From Streptomyces scopuliridis RB72 (GTDB taxonomy: Bacteria > Actinomycetota > Actinomycetes > Streptomycetales > Streptomycetaceae): DNA of 64,000 bases. Of the stretch, positions 41,609-53,025 are shown one piece after another. The stretch spans positions 255,822 to 319,821 of the forward strand of contig NZ_JOEI01000001.1 of the NCBI RefSeq assembly GCF_000718095.1. Reading direction: 5' to 3'. Positions within the stretch are counted from its first letter, which is position 1; the number at the start of each line of letters is the position of its first letter. The position numbers and the translations under genes were made by a program. Below the pieces are notes generated by a model. The model was not told the DNA's origin. It saw nothing but the letters and a program-made list of their open reading frames with translations, and did not search any database.

Positions 41609-42448
41609 ATGCACCTTGCCACCCTCACGCATCAGGGACAGCCCCGGCTCGTCGGCCGGGCCGCGCCCGAGGCCCCCTGGCGGCTGGCGTCGCCGGACTC
41701 GTCTCTGGCCGATGTCGTCGGCCGGGGCGGTGGAGTGCCGCCCATGGTGGACGGCGTCGCCTCCGAGGGCCCGCTTCTGGCGCCCTACCGGCCCGCCACA
41801 CTCCACGGGGTCGGCCTCAACTACCACGACACCGTCAAGGAGATGGGCTGGGAGCCGCCGGCCGAGCCGTATCTGTTCCCGAAGCTCTCCTCCAGCGTCA
41901 TAGGCACCGGCGAGGCCGTCGTCTTCGACCCGGAGCTGACCCAGCGTGTCGACTGGGAGACCGAACTCGCCGTCATCATCGGCACCGAGGCCCGCCGCGT
42001 ACGGGAACAGGACGCGCTGGACCATGTCTTCGGCTACAGCGTCGCCAACGACATCTCCGCGCGCGATCTCCAGGCCCGCGACGGCCAGTGGCTGCGGGGG
42101 AAGGGCCTGGACACCTTCTGTCCGTTCGGGCCCGTCGTCGTCACCGCCGACGAGATCCCGGACCCGCACCGGCTCGGCATCCGTACCTGGGTGAACGGCG
42201 AGAAGGTGCAGGACGGTACGACCGCCGACATGGTCTTCCGGATCCCCGAGCTGATCGCCTACCTCACCCGCTATTTCACGCTCCGGCCCGGGGATGTCGT
42301 GCTGACCGGGACCCCGGCGGGCTGCGGGGACTTCAGGAAGCCGCCGCGCGCCCTGCGCCCCGGGGACGTCCTGGAGTCGGAGGTCGAAGGGATCGGCCGG
42401 CTGGTCAATCCCGTACGGGCCGCGACGAGCGGGAGCCCCGCCCGGTGA
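41609..42448 (+). CDS. Fumarylacetoacetate hydrolase family enzyme
   Basis: 279 aa. The FAH domain spans about 60-270: LHGVGLNYHDTVKEMGWEPP, the metal-binding DWETELAVIIG, GYSVANDISARDLQ and VVLTGTPAGCG. These enzymes hydrate, decarboxylate or cleave 2-keto acids with Mg or Mn. In this cluster it may work on a keto-deoxy acid from hexarate dehydration. It lies in one operon with the MFS gene and converges on the IclR gene. Confidence 0.92.
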   Translation: MHLATLTHQGQPRLVGRAAPEAPWRLASPDSSLADVVGRGGGVPPMVDGVASEGPLLAPYRPATLHGVGLNYHDTVKEMGWEPPAEPYLFPKLSSSVIGTGEAVVFDPELTQRVDWETELAVIIGTEARRVREQDALDHVFGYSVANDISARDLQARDGQWLRGKGLDTFCPFGPVVVTADEIPDPHRLGIRTWVNGEKVQDGTTADMVFRIPELIAYLTRYFTLRPGDVVLTGTPAGCGDFRKPPRALRPGDVLESEVEGIGRLVNPVRAATSGSPAR

Positions 42449-42461
42449 GGCGGCGGGCGGG

Positions 42462-43268
42462 TCAGCCCGCGGGCGGGAGATAGCCGAGATCCGCCGACAG
42501 CTCCCGGCAGACCTGCGCCACCACCGGTCCGTAGGTGGGGACGAGCGGTTCCATCCGTTCGGCCACCCCCGCCACGCTGATGCAGGCGACCGGCAGGCCC
42601 GTGTGGTCATAGACAGCGGCGCCGCAGCAGCAGCTCGACTCGTCGAACTCCCGCAGGTCCTGCGACCAGCCGCGCTCCCGGGTGCGCTCGATCTCGGAGT
42701 GCAGCTCCGAGACCGTGGCGGCCGTCACGGGCGAGAGCGGCGAACGGACCAGCTCGATGAGCGCCTCCTCCAGCTTCGGCTGCGGCAGCGCCGCGAGATA
42801 GGCGCGTCCGAGGGACGTGGAGTGCAGCGGGCGGGACGCGCCGAGCTCCGCGGTGACGGCGGCGGGACGTGTCCCGCGCTCACGGTGGACGAAGACCATC
42901 GTCATACCGTTCGGAACGCCGAGACTGACGGTCTCCTGCGTGAGGTCGGCCAGCTTGCGCAGCGCGGGCGCGGCGGCGTCGCGCAGGTTGGTCGAAGCGA
43001 CCGCCGCCGACGCGAGGCGGACCGCCGCGGACCCCAACTGCCACTGCCCGGCGGCCGGGTCATGGGCCAGCCAGCCCTGTTCCTGCAACCTGTCGACCAG
43101 GCGGTACGCCGTGCTGCGCGTCAGGCCGAGCGCCCGGGCGATCTCCGAGGTCGAGGCGCCCCGTGTCTGCGCGACATGGGTGAGGATCGCCAGTCCGCGG
43201 TCCAGCGCGCCGGCCGCCCTGTCGCCCGGCGCGCGCTCGCTTGTCGCGGGTGTGACTGCCTCGCTCAT
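42462..43268 (-). CDS. IclR-family regulator
   Basis: 268 aa. The winged helix at about 20-85 (ASTSEIARALGLTRSTAYRL) is followed by the IclR effector domain (VPNGMTMVFVHRERG, LHSTSLGRAYLAALP, SCCCGAAVYDHTGLPVACIS). The SCCCGAAV segment is the conserved S-C-xGAPV-type ligand loop with an unusual triple Cys. It likely represses the MFS-FAH and RraA-NTF2-dehydratase units until a hexarate intermediate appears. It is divergent from the RraA operon; an inverted repeat CACTGGG/CCCAGTG lies at 43359-43384 in its own promoter. Confidence 0.92.
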   Translation of the reverse strand: MSEAVTPATSERAPGDRAAGALDRGLAILTHVAQTRGASTSEIARALGLTRSTAYRLVDRLQEQGWLAHDPAAGQWQLGSAAVRLASAAVASTNLRDAAAPALRKLADLTQETVSLGVPNGMTMVFVHRERGTRPAAVTAELGASRPLHSTSLGRAYLAALPQPKLEEALIELVRSPLSPVTAATVSELHSEIERTRERGWSQDLREFDESSCCCGAAVYDHTGLPVACISVAGVAERMEPLVPTYGPVVAQVCRELSADLGYLPPAG

Positions 43269-43423
43269 CGTTCTCTTCGGCCTTTCCCGTCGTCCGTCCC
43301 GTACGCGTCGAGCGCGTCGTATCGGCCGTTGACACTACCGATCCATTGTGCGCCCTGTCACTGGGACTTGTGTGGCCCCCAGTGCCGTTGCTACGTTCAT
43401 AGGGCCCATTGAGCGAGATTCTA

Positions 43424-43438
43424 TCCCATTTAATGGGA
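43424..43438. promoter_or_regulatory. IclR-type palindrome before the RraA operon
   Basis: TCCCATTTAATGGGA is a perfect 7+1+7 palindrome, about 110 bases before the RraA ATG and in the divergent IclR/RraA region. It matches the box at 40106. A further inverted repeat, CACTGGG-N12-CCCAGTG (43359-43384), lies nearer the IclR start. Confidence 0.7.
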
Positions 43439-43547
43439 CTGAGGAGGGGGGAGTGCGAAGGGTGACTCACCCCGCATCACCGAGGTACGGCTGACGCCGC
43501 TCCTGATTCGCCGGCGCCCCACCCTCCCGAAGTTCTGAGGAGCCTGT

Positions 43548-44282
43548 ATGTCCACCACCCATGAACTCACCCCCCTGGACCCGGAGGTCCTCGCCAAACT
43601 GCGCCGTATCAGCACCGCCACCCTGGCCACGCGCCTCTTCGCGCTCGGTCTGCGTCAGCAGTTCCTGGTCGGGGTCGCCCCGCTCAACCCCGATCTGGAC
43701 GGGTTCGTCGGCGAGGCGTTCACCATGCGCTTCATCCCGGCCCGCGAGGACATAGACACCCTCGAAAGCCTGCCGGGCGAGGACAACCTCCAGTGGCTGG
43801 GCGTGGAGAGCCTGAGCGAGGGCCAGGCGATGGTCATCGACAGCCGGAGCGACATCTCCGCGGCGTCGGCCGGGGACATGCTGGTCACCCGCGCGCTGCA
43901 CCGAGGGGCGACCGCCTTCATCACCGACGGCGCGTTCCGCGACGGCCATGTCCTCAAGACCCTGCCGATCCCCACGTACGCCCGTGCCACCACCGCCACC
44001 ACCCGGCTGACCAGCTTCCATGTCGCCGATCTCCAGGTGCCCATCGGCTGCGCCGGGGTAGCCGTGTACCCGGGCGACGTGCTGGTCGGCGACCGGGACG
44101 GAGTCATCGTCGTACCCCGTCATCTCGTGGCGGGGATCGTCGACGAGGCCCTGGAGCAGGAGGAACTGGAGGCGTATCTGCATACGCGGGTGCACGAGGG
44201 CGAAGCCCTGCTGGGCGGGTTGTATCCGCCGGACGAGAAGACCAAGGAGCGGTACCGCCAGTGGAAGAAGGCCCGCGCGTGA
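43548..44282 (+). CDS. RraA-family aldolase/lyase-like protein
   Basis: 244 aa. The RraA fold shows as ISTATLATRLFALGLRQQF, MLVTRALHRGATAFITDGAF RDG (substrate-binding Asp-Gly and Arg-Asp pair) and VYPGDVLVGDRDGVIVVPRH. Metal-dependent members are 4-hydroxy-2-oxo-acid aldolases or oxaloacetate decarboxylases, whereas others inhibit RNase E. In a diacid operon the enzyme role is preferred. The protein is longer than RraA (about 160 aa) at both ends. The stop overlaps the start of the NTF2-like gene. Confidence 0.88.
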   Translation: MSTTHELTPLDPEVLAKLRRISTATLATRLFALGLRQQFLVGVAPLNPDLDGFVGEAFTMRFIPAREDIDTLESLPGEDNLQWLGVESLSEGQAMVIDSRSDISAASAGDMLVTRALHRGATAFITDGAFRDGHVLKTLPIPTYARATTATTRLTSFHVADLQVPIGCAGVAVYPGDVLVGDRDGVIVVPRHLVAGIVDEALEQEELEAYLHTRVHEGEALLGGLYPPDEKTKERYRQWKKARA

Positions 44283-44815
44283 AGACGGCGTTCAAGGACC
44301 TCGACGAGCCGGCCCGCCGCGTACGGATGGAGGCCACGATCCGTACGTACTTCGAGGGGTGCAACGAGGCCGATGTGGCGAAGATGGCCGGCACCTTCCA
44401 CCCCGACGCCGTCCACTACTTTCCGCCGGGAATCGGCGGACCCTGGCGCGGCGCCCGTACCATCGCCGAGAACTGGCGGCGGCTGACCCTGACCATCGGC
44501 TCCGCCTGGACCATCGACCGGCTCATCACCGACCCCGCCTCGCATCAGGCCGTCATCGAATGGACGCACTACAAGACCAAACTGAATGGGTACCTGCGCG
44601 GCGACGAGTGGTACGCCTTTGATCCGGACAGCGGTCTGATCACCGAGATCCGTGCCTACTACGCCTCCCGGTCCGACGGCCGGGACCATGTCGAACTCGA
44701 AGGGTTCGACTACGCGGAGCGCGGCTACCACCTCAGCTGCCCGGTCAGCCGCCCGCACCCGGACGCCGAGTACGCGTCGCCGGAGCCCGCGCGGCAGCGG
44801 AAGGGTCCGTCGTGA
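44279..44815 (+). CDS. NTF2/SnoaL-like protein
   Basis: 178 aa. The N-terminal helix ATIRTYFEGCNEADVAKMAG followed by FHPDAVHYFPPGIGGPWRGA, and a later WTHYKTKLNGYLRGDEWYAF, show the cone-shaped SnoaL/NTF2 fold. Members act as isomerases, hydratases or cyclases without cofactor. The start GTG 44279 overlaps the RraA stop by GTGA and has GAAGG upstream. The specific step in diacid breakdown is not known. Confidence 0.82.
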   Translation: MKTAFKDLDEPARRVRMEATIRTYFEGCNEADVAKMAGTFHPDAVHYFPPGIGGPWRGARTIAENWRRLTLTIGSAWTIDRLITDPASHQAVIEWTHYKTKLNGYLRGDEWYAFDPDSGLITEIRAYYASRSDGRDHVELEGFDYAERGYHLSCPVSRPHPDAEYASPEPARQRKGPS

Positions 44816-44909
44816 CCGCCGATACGTCGCCGTCGGCAGTGTGCCGCACACCCTCTGAGTCCGTTACTCCTCCGCCCAGCCGGATCACCGTTTTCGAAGG
44901 AGCCGTGTC

Positions 44910-46094
44910 ATGACCTCCGCCACCCAGCCCTCCCCGGCTGCCGGACCGTTCGCCAGCGCGCCCGGCGAAGCGACCCTCGACCGGATATCCGCCGTCCGCG
45001 TCTCCCTCGTACGGCTGCCCCTGCACGCCCCGATCAGCGACGCGAAGGTGCTCACCGGCCGGCAGAAGCCGCTGACCGAAATCGCTTTCCTCTTCGCTCG
45101 TATCTCCACCGAGGACGGCCATGAGGGCATCGGCTTCGGCTACTCCAAGCGGGCGGGCGGACCGGGGCTGTACGCCCATGCCAAGGAGATAGCCCCCGAG
45201 CTGATCGGCGAGGACCCCAGCGACACCGGCCGGCTCTGGCAGAAGCTGGTCTGGGCCGGCGCCTCCATGGGCCGCAGCGGTCTGACCACCCAGGCCATCG
45301 CCGCCTTCGACATCGCGCTGTGGGACCTCAAGGCGCGCCGGGCGGGGCTGCCCCTGGCCAAACTGCTGGGCGCGCACCGCGACTCCGTCCGCTGCTACAA
45401 CACCTCGGGCGGCTATCTCTCCATGCCGGTCGAGCAGGTGCTGGAGAACACCAGCCTCTCCCTGTCACGCGGCATCGGCGGGATCAAGATAAAGGTGGGG
45501 CAGCCGGACACCAGGACGGATCTGCGCCGGGTGCGGGCCGTACGGGAACACATCGGTGACGACGTGCCGTTGATGGTCGACGCCAACCAGCAGTGGGACC
45601 GGACCGTCGCCGCGCGGATGGGCCGCGCCCTGGAGGAGTTCGACCTCACCTGGATCGAGGAGCCGCTCGACGCCTACGACTCCGAGGGCCACGCGGCGCT
45701 GGCCGCCGCCCTGGACACCCCGGTCGCCACGGGCGAGATGCTCACCAGCGTCGCCGAGCACACCGACCTGATCATGAACGGCGCCGCCGACTTCATCCAG
45801 CCCGACGCCCCACGCGTCGGTGGCATCACCCCGTTCCTGCAGATCATGGCCCTCGCCGACCACAAGAGCCTGAGCATGGCCCCCCACTTCGCCATGGAGA
45901 TCCATCTCCATCTCGCCGCCGCCTATCCGCGCGCCACCTGGGTCGAGCACTTCGAATGGCTGGAGCCGATGTTCAACGAGCGTCTCGAACTCCGTGACGG
46001 CCGCATGATCGTCCCCAGCCGTCCCGGTCTCGGACTCTCGCTCAGCGACCAGGCCGCCGCGTGGACCTCGGACGAGACCGAGGTGTCCGGCTGA
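44910..46094 (+). CDS. L-talarate/galactarate dehydratase
   Basis: 394 aa, enolase superfamily. The catalytic set is visible: KxK in GGIKIKVGQPD, metal ligands in LMVDANQQWDR, WIEEPLDAYD and ATGEMLTS, and the base His in SMAPHFAMEIHLHLAAAYP. Long identical stretches recalled from Salmonella TalrD/GalrD (for example MVDANQQWDR, EEPLDAYD, QPDAPRVGGI) support L-talarate/galactarate dehydration to 5-keto-4-deoxy-glucarate. ATG 44910 has AAGGAG upstream. It ends the RraA operon, 94 bp after the NTF2-like gene, and converges on the zinc-finger gene. Confidence 0.9.
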   Translation: MTSATQPSPAAGPFASAPGEATLDRISAVRVSLVRLPLHAPISDAKVLTGRQKPLTEIAFLFARISTEDGHEGIGFGYSKRAGGPGLYAHAKEIAPELIGEDPSDTGRLWQKLVWAGASMGRSGLTTQAIAAFDIALWDLKARRAGLPLAKLLGAHRDSVRCYNTSGGYLSMPVEQVLENTSLSLSRGIGGIKIKVGQPDTRTDLRRVRAVREHIGDDVPLMVDANQQWDRTVAARMGRALEEFDLTWIEEPLDAYDSEGHAALAAALDTPVATGEMLTSVAEHTDLIMNGAADFIQPDAPRVGGITPFLQIMALADHKSLSMAPHFAMEIHLHLAAAYPRATWVEHFEWLEPMFNERLELRDGRMIVPSRPGLGLSLSDQAAAWTSDETEVSG

Positions 46095-46119
46095 TCCGTC
46101 AGCAGGGCGGTACGGGGTG

Positions 46120-46383
46120 TCAGACGAACGCCTCGTGCATGTAGCACCAGCGCCAGTCCTCCCCGGGCTCCAGGGGCGCCACGAGCGGATGGCCGAGGGA
46201 GGCGGCGTGGGCGCGGGCATGCCGTAGCGGGGAGGAGTCGCAGCAGCCGACATGGCCGCAGGTCAGGCAGAGCCGCAGCTGTTCCCAGGGCGCGCCGAGC
46301 CGCAGGCACTCCTCGCAGCCGTCGGGGGTACGGGGGGTGACGGGCCGCATCATGGAGACGTGCCAGTCGGCGTCCGTGGTCAC
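46120..46383 (-). CDS. UBP-type zinc-finger protein
   Basis: 87 aa. GCEECLRLGAPWEQLRLCLT, CGHVGCCDSS and LRHARAHAASLGHPLV hold the Cys/His ligands of a ZnF-UBP domain, followed by EPGEDWRWCYMHEAFV. In eukaryotes this domain binds ubiquitin C-termini; bacterial roles are not established. GTG 46383 has GGAGGG upstream. A 21-bp tandem repeat (46381-46443) carries the RBS and repeats an in-frame GTG in each unit, so starts at 46404 and 46425 are possible. It follows clpB on the same strand. Confidence 0.82.
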   Translation of the reverse strand: MTTDADWHVSMMRPVTPRTPDGCEECLRLGAPWEQLRLCLTCGHVGCCDSSPLRHARAHAASLGHPLVAPLEPGEDWRWCYMHEAFV

Positions 46384-46443
46384 GGCCCTCACCCTCCCCG
46401 TCACGGCCCTCGCTTTCCCGGCCACGGCCCTCACTCTCCCGGT
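46381..46443 (-). repeat. Three 21-bp tandem repeats spanning the clpB stop
   Basis: Units 46381-46401, 46402-46422 and 46423-46443 begin CACGGCCCTC and differ only in the second half. Being seven codons long, they keep one frame open into the zinc-finger gene and repeat an RBS-like G-run plus GTG each time. Confidence 0.8.
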
Positions 46444-49061
46444 GCGGACTCACGCGGGTCCTGGTACGTGACGACCAGTTCACCGTTCTGGGCGTCCACC
46501 TTGATACGCGAACCGTCCGCCGCCTCCCCGCGCAGCAGCGCCCGGCCGACCAGCGTCTCGACCTCGTGCGAGATATAGCGACGCAGCGGCCGGGCCCCGT
46601 ACACCGGGTCGAAGCCCTGGTGGGCGATGAGTTCGCGGGCCGGCTCGGTGAGTTCCACCGTGATCCTGCGCTCCGCGAGACGCCGGCGCAGTTCGTCGAA
46701 CTGGAGGTCCACGATCCGCTCGATCTGGGTCAGGCCGAGCGGCTTGAAGAGCACGATGTCGTCCACGCGGTTGAGGAACTCCGGCCGGAAGTGCGCGCGG
46801 AGTTCGGCCATCACCTGCGCGCGGGCGTCGGGCTTGATCTCGCCGTCCGCGCTCGCGTCCAGCAGATAGGGGGAGCCGATGTTGGAGGTCATGATGACGA
46901 CGGTGTTGCGGAAGTCGACGGTCCGCCCCTGGGCGTCGGTGATCCGGCCGTCGTCCAGGATCTGGAGCAGGGTGTTGAAGACATCGGCGTGGGCCTTCTC
47001 GATCTCGTCGAACAGGACCACCGAGTACGGCTTGCGGCGGACGGCCTCGGTGAGCTGGCCGCCCTCCTCGTACCCCACGTATCCGGGCGGGGCACCGACG
47101 AGCCGGCTGACGGTGTGCCGCTCCTGGTACTCGCTCATGTCGAGGCGGACCATGCTCTCCTCGGAGTCGAAGAGCGCCGCCGCGAGGGTCTTCGCCAGCT
47201 CCGTCTTTCCCACGCCGGTCGGGCCGAGGAAGATGAACGACCCGATGGGGCGGCGTGGGTCACGGATCCCGGACCGGGCCCGGATGATCGCGTCGGCCAC
47301 CAGCCGTACGGCCTCGTCCTGCCCGATCACCCGCTCCTGAAGGATCTCGTCCAGGCGCAGCAGCTTCTCGCGCTCGGCCTCCTGGAGACGGCTCACCGGA
47401 ATGCCGGTCCACGCGGCGACGATCTCGGCGATCTCGTCCTCGGTGACCACCTCGCGCAGCAGCCGGGTCTCGCCCTGTTTGGCGCGCAGCTGCTCCTCCT
47501 CGGCGGCGAGGCGGCGTTCCAGATCGGTGAGCGTCCCGTAGCGCAGTTCCGCGGCGCGGTTCAGGTCGTAGGCCCGTTCGGCCTCGTCGGCCTCCTGACG
47601 GACCCGTTCCAGTTCCTGGCGCAGCTCCTGGACCTTACGGATGGCCTGGCGCTCGGACTCCCACTGGGCGTGCCGGGCGTCGGCCTCGGCCCGTACATCG
47701 GCCAGCTCCCTGCGCAGCTCCTCCAGCCTGGTCACGCTGGCCGGGTCGGTCTCCTTGGCGAGCGCCGCCTCCTCGATCTCCAGCCGGGTCACCCGGCGCG
47801 TCAGCTCGTCCAGTTCGGCGGGCATCGAGTCGATCTCGGTACGCATCCGGGCGCAGGCCTCGTCGACCAGATCGATCGCCTTGTCGGGCAGGAACCGGTC
47901 CGAGATATAGCGGTGGCTGAGCGTCGCCGCGGCGACCAGCGCCGTGTCCTGGATCCGCACACCGTGGAAGACCTCCAGGCGCTCGCGCAGTCCGCGCAGG
48001 ATGGAGACGGTGTCCTCGACGCTCGGCTCGTCCACCAGGACCTGCTGGAAGCGGCGCTCCAGCGCGGCGTCGGACTCGATGCGCTTGCGGTACTCGTCCA
48101 GGGTGGTGGCGCCGATCATATGCAGCTCGCCGCGGGCGAGCATCGGCTTGAGCATGTTCCCGGCGTCCACGGCCCCTTCGGCGCCGCCGGCGCCGACCAC
48201 CGTGTGCAGTTCGTCGAGGAAGAGCAGGATCCGTCCGCCGGCCGCCTTGACCTCGCCGAGCACCGCCTTGAGCCGTTCCTCGAACTCACCGCGGTACTTG
48301 GCCCCGGCCACCAGCGCGGCGATGTCGAGCGCGAAGACGGTACGGTCCCGCAGGCCCTCGGGCACATCGCCGCGGACGATCCGCTGGGCGAGCCCCTCCA
48401 CGATCGCGGTCTTGCCGACCCCCGGGTCGCCGATCAGCACCGGGTTGTTCTTGGTCTTGCGGCTGAGGATCTGGGTGACCCGCCGAATCTCGGCGTCCCG
48501 GCCGATCACCGGGTCCAGCGTGCCGCTACGGGCCTCGGCGACCAGGTCGCGGCCGTACTTCTCCAGGGCCTCGTAGGCGGCCTCCGGGGTCGCGGAGGTG
48601 ACCCGCTGGTTGCCGCGGATGCGGGTGAGCGCGGAGAGGAACGCCTCCTTGGTGAGCCCGTGGTCCTTGAGCAGCCGCCCCGCGGCGGTGGCGGAGCCCT
48701 CGTCTGCCAGCGCCATCATCAGATGCTCGACGGAGACGTACTCGTCCTTGAGCCGCCTGGCCTCCTGCTCGGCGCTCTCCAGCAGCCGCGACAGCCGCTG
48801 GGTGACGAACACCTGGCCGGGCGCGGCTCCGGGGCCGGTCGACCTGGGCCTGCGCGACAGCTCGCCCTCCACGGCCGTCCGCAGCGCGGCCGGATCGACG
48901 CCGGCCTGGTCGAGCAGCCGGGGGACGAGCCCGTCCCGCTGGCCGAGCAGCGCGAGCAGCAGATGCTCCCCGTCGACTTCGGTGTGCCCGAGGCGCACGG
49001 CCGCGCTCTGGGCGTCCTGCAGGGCTTCCTGGGACTTCTGGGTGAGGCGGTTCATGTCCAT
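46431..49061 (-). CDS. clpB: ClpB disaggregase
   Basis: 876 aa. An N-terminal double-repeat domain at 1-150 ([20 protein letters not shown]) precedes AAA-1 with GDPGVGKT and a Walker [11 protein letters not shown]. The coiled middle domain at about 400-530 is rich in Glu/Arg/Leu, and AAA-2 has [12 protein letters not shown] and [11 protein letters not shown]. It pulls apart aggregates with DnaK. ATG 49061 overlaps the CbpM gene by ten bases, and the ATG at 49055 forms an ATGA overlap; either is plausible. It ends the dnaK operon, with the zinc-finger gene downstream. Confidence 0.95.
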   Translation of the reverse strand: MDMNRLTQKSQEALQDAQSAAVRLGHTEVDGEHLLLALLGQRDGLVPRLLDQAGVDPAALRTAVEGELSRRPRSTGPGAAPGQVFVTQRLSRLLESAEQEARRLKDEYVSVEHLMMALADEGSATAAGRLLKDHGLTKEAFLSALTRIRGNQRVTSATPEAAYEALEKYGRDLVAEARSGTLDPVIGRDAEIRRVTQILSRKTKNNPVLIGDPGVGKTAIVEGLAQRIVRGDVPEGLRDRTVFALDIAALVAGAKYRGEFEERLKAVLGEVKAAGGRILLFLDELHTVVGAGGAEGAVDAGNMLKPMLARGELHMIGATTLDEYRKRIESDAALERRFQQVLVDEPSVEDTVSILRGLRERLEVFHGVRIQDTALVAAATLSHRYISDRFLPDKAIDLVDEACARMRTEIDSMPAELDELTRRVTRLEIEEAALAKETDPASVTRLEELRRELADVRAEADARHAQWESERQAIRKVQELRQELERVRQEADEAERAYDLNRAAELRYGTLTDLERRLAAEEEQLRAKQGETRLLREVVTEDEIAEIVAAWTGIPVSRLQEAEREKLLRLDEILQERVIGQDEAVRLVADAIIRARSGIRDPRRPIGSFIFLGPTGVGKTELAKTLAAALFDSEESMVRLDMSEYQERHTVSRLVGAPPGYVGYEEGGQLTEAVRRKPYSVVLFDEIEKAHADVFNTLLQILDDGRITDAQGRTVDFRNTVVIMTSNIGSPYLLDASADGEIKPDARAQVMAELRAHFRPEFLNRVDDIVLFKPLGLTQIERIVDLQFDELRRRLAERRITVELTEPARELIAHQGFDPVYGARPLRRYISHEVETLVGRALLRGEAADGSRIKVDAQNGELVVTYQDPRESAPGE

Positions 49062-49408
49062 GGCAGGTCGTCACTCCTCGCGCCGGTACGGCGCAGCGCC
49101 GCCTCCAGCAGACTGATCCGGTCCAGCAGGTCCAGTACCAGCCCGATGGAGGCGTAGTTGAGGGGGAGTCCGGCCCGCAGCCGCTGGATACGGGCCAGCG
49201 TGCGCGGGGCGGACGGGTCGAACCAGAGCCGGCCCGCGGGGTCACGGGTGGCGTCCACCAGCCCCAGCGTCACCAGGCGCCGGACCATCTCCGGGTGCAG
49301 ACCGGAGACGCGGGCCACGCTCTCCAGGCTGAGCCTGCGGACGGGCACCAGCTCGTAGACCCGGACGGTCGCCTTGTCCGGCCGTCGCTGCCGTTGATCG
49401 GGCGTCAT
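49052..49408 (-). CDS. cbpM: Chaperone modulator CbpM (MerR-like)
   Basis: 118 aa. A MerR-type helix-turn-helix, [20 protein letters not shown], is followed by [30 protein letters not shown], the CbpM pattern. CbpM binds the J-domain of CbpA/DnaJ and tempers DnaK stimulation. It starts in an ATGA overlap with dnaJ and leads into clpB, so stoichiometry is likely set by translational coupling. Confidence 0.85.
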   Translation of the reverse strand: MTPDQRQRRPDKATVRVYELVPVRRLSLESVARVSGLHPEMVRRLVTLGLVDATRDPAGRLWFDPSAPRTLARIQRLRAGLPLNYASIGLVLDLLDRISLLEAALRRTGARSDDLPWT

Positions 49409-50340
49409 CCCGGCCTCCTCGGGTCGAAGTCGGACGCGGCCGACAGCTCCTCGAACAGCTCGCGTTCGCGGTCGGTGGGGTGCGGCGGGACCATCACCCG
49501 GACCTCGGCATACAGATCGCCGTCGGTGCCACGCGGATGGGGCATGCCCTCGCCGCGCAGCCGCAGCCGGCGCCCGCTGGAGGAACCGGGCGGGACGGTG
49601 ACCTTGGCGGTGCCGCCCGGGGTGGGCAGCGGCACGGTCGCGCCGAGCGCCGCCTCCCAGGGCGTCACGGGCAGCCGGACATGGATGTCGCGGCCGTCCA
49701 GCCGGTAGCGCTCGTGGGGCTTGATCCGTACCCGCAGATACAGGTCACCGGCGGGCGCGTCACGGCTGCCCCGGCCGCCCTCGCCGGCCAGCCGGATCCG
49801 CTGCCCGTCCCGCACCCCCCGGGGAATGGTGACCTGGTAATCGCGCCGGCCCTCCGGCCCGGCGAGGCTGACCCCGCGCCGCCCGCCCCGGTACGCCTCC
49901 TCCACGGACAGCTCCACCTCGGCCTCCTGGTCGGCGCCCGGTACGGTCCTGCGGGGCCCGCCGCGCCCGCCGAACAGGCCGCCGAAGAGATCCTCGAAGT
50001 CCACGTCCTGGTAGGCGCCGCCCGGCCCCTGGGCGAAGCGCACGCCGCCGCCGCTGGAGGCCCAGCCCCCGCCGCCGCGGCCGGCCCCCGCGGCCACCCG
50101 CTCGTCGTAGTCCTCGGGGATCTGCCGGAAGTCCGGGCCGAACCGGTCGTAGCGCGCCCGGGTGTCCGGGTCGGCCAGGACGTTGTACGCCTCGTTGACG
50201 TCCTTGAAGCGTTCCTCCGCCTTCGGGTCCTTGTTGACGTCAGGGTGGTGGCGACGGGCCAGCTTCCGGTAGGCCTGCTGGATCTCCTCCTGGGTCGCCG
50301 AACGGGCGACGCCGAGCACCTCGTAGTAGTCCTGTGCCAT
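49405..50340 (-). CDS. dnaJ: DnaJ-family co-chaperone, CbpA type (no zinc finger)
   Basis: 311 aa. The J-domain at 1-70 has the HPD motif in [16 protein letters not shown] Gly/Phe-rich linker follows ([16 protein letters not shown]), and two C-terminal substrate-binding domains ([20 protein letters not shown]). The CxxCxGxG zinc-finger repeats of classic DnaJ are absent, which fits a class II J-protein partner of CbpM. ATG 50340 is six bases after the grpE stop. Confidence 0.92.
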   Translation of the reverse strand: MAQDYYEVLGVARSATQEEIQQAYRKLARRHHPDVNKDPKAEERFKDVNEAYNVLADPDTRARYDRFGPDFRQIPEDYDERVAAGAGRGGGGWASSGGGVRFAQGPGGAYQDVDFEDLFGGLFGGRGGPRRTVPGADQEAEVELSVEEAYRGGRRGVSLAGPEGRRDYQVTIPRGVRDGQRIRLAGEGGRGSRDAPAGDLYLRVRIKPHERYRLDGRDIHVRLPVTPWEAALGATVPLPTPGGTAKVTVPPGSSSGRRLRLRGEGMPHPRGTDGDLYAEVRVMVPPHPTDRERELFEELSAASDFDPRRPG

Positions 50341-50346
50341 GCGCCG

Positions 50347-50892
50347 TCACTCCCGTCGCCGACTGACCGCCACGGCCATCGGGCGCAGCTGGCGGCCGTC
50401 GTCTCCGTATCCGGGACGCAGGACCTCCACGACGGTCCCCGGCTCGGTGTCCGGATCGTCGACGACCCGGACCACCTCGTGCCTGTTCGGGTCGAACGGC
50501 ACACCGCTCTCCTCCTGGCGCGGGTAGCCGAGCCGGGCCAGGACATCCACGGCCTGGTCCCGTACGGCCTCGACGCCCTGAACGATCGAGGTGGGATCCG
50601 CGCGGGCGTGGGTCAGGGCCAGTTCGAGATGGTCGAGTACGGGAAGCCATTCGGCGGCGGTACGGGCGCGCTCGGCCTCCCGTACCCCCTCCAGCTCCCG
50701 GGCATGGCGCTTGCGCAGATTGTCGAGATCGGCGAGCGCGCGCCGCCAGGCGTCCTGCGCCTCGGCCAAGTCCTTCTGGATGTCGTCCGGTTGACCGGCC
50801 CGATCGCCGGTCCTGGCCTCCTCCCGCGGAGGCGCGGTGTCCGCTTCGTCCGGCGGCGGTACGGGTTCCGGCTCTTCCGGCTCGGTGGCCAT
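50347..50892 (-). CDS. grpE: GrpE nucleotide-exchange factor
   Basis: 181 aa. An acidic, Pro-rich N-terminus precedes a long helix (AWRRALADLDNLRKRHAREL) and a beta domain (VPFDPNRHEVVRVV, DPDTEPGTVVEVLRPGY). GrpE releases ADP from DnaK. It lies nine bases after the dnaK stop and before dnaJ in one operon. Confidence 0.9.
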   Translation of the reverse strand: MATEPEEPEPVPPPDEADTAPPREEARTGDRAGQPDDIQKDLAEAQDAWRRALADLDNLRKRHARELEGVREAERARTAAEWLPVLDHLELALTHARADPTSIVQGVEAVRDQAVDVLARLGYPRQEESGVPFDPNRHEVVRVVDDPDTEPGTVVEVLRPGYGDDGRQLRPMAVAVSRRRE

Positions 50893-50901
50893 GGCGTGAC
50901 C

Positions 50902-52791
<1,890 letters not shown>

Positions 52792-53025
52792 GAGGTGCTC
52801 CCTTACGTCCACTGCCTTCGTTCGCTGCCCTCGGGGCAGGGTCCCGTCCCTTCCAGCCTGACGAGGTAGCCGTGCCGATTCCTGCTCCTGAGAGGTCGAA
52901 ATCCAGGCGGTGACTGCACCTGCCGGTACAGGCGTGCCACCGGGCGGACCGGATGCGCGGCCCCGGTCGCTCGGTAAAGTTGTCCTTGGGGACGACTCTC
53001 TTCGGGAAGGTGCCGGACCAGGGAG

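Noticed and set aside
46566..49157. 863-codon plus-strand frame opposite clpB
   Set aside because: Antisense shadow with low-complexity Gly/Leu/Val composition.
52792..53025. HspR (HAIR) operator upstream of dnaK
   Set aside because: Looked for CTTGAG and CTCAAG half sites with nine-base spacing; none seen.
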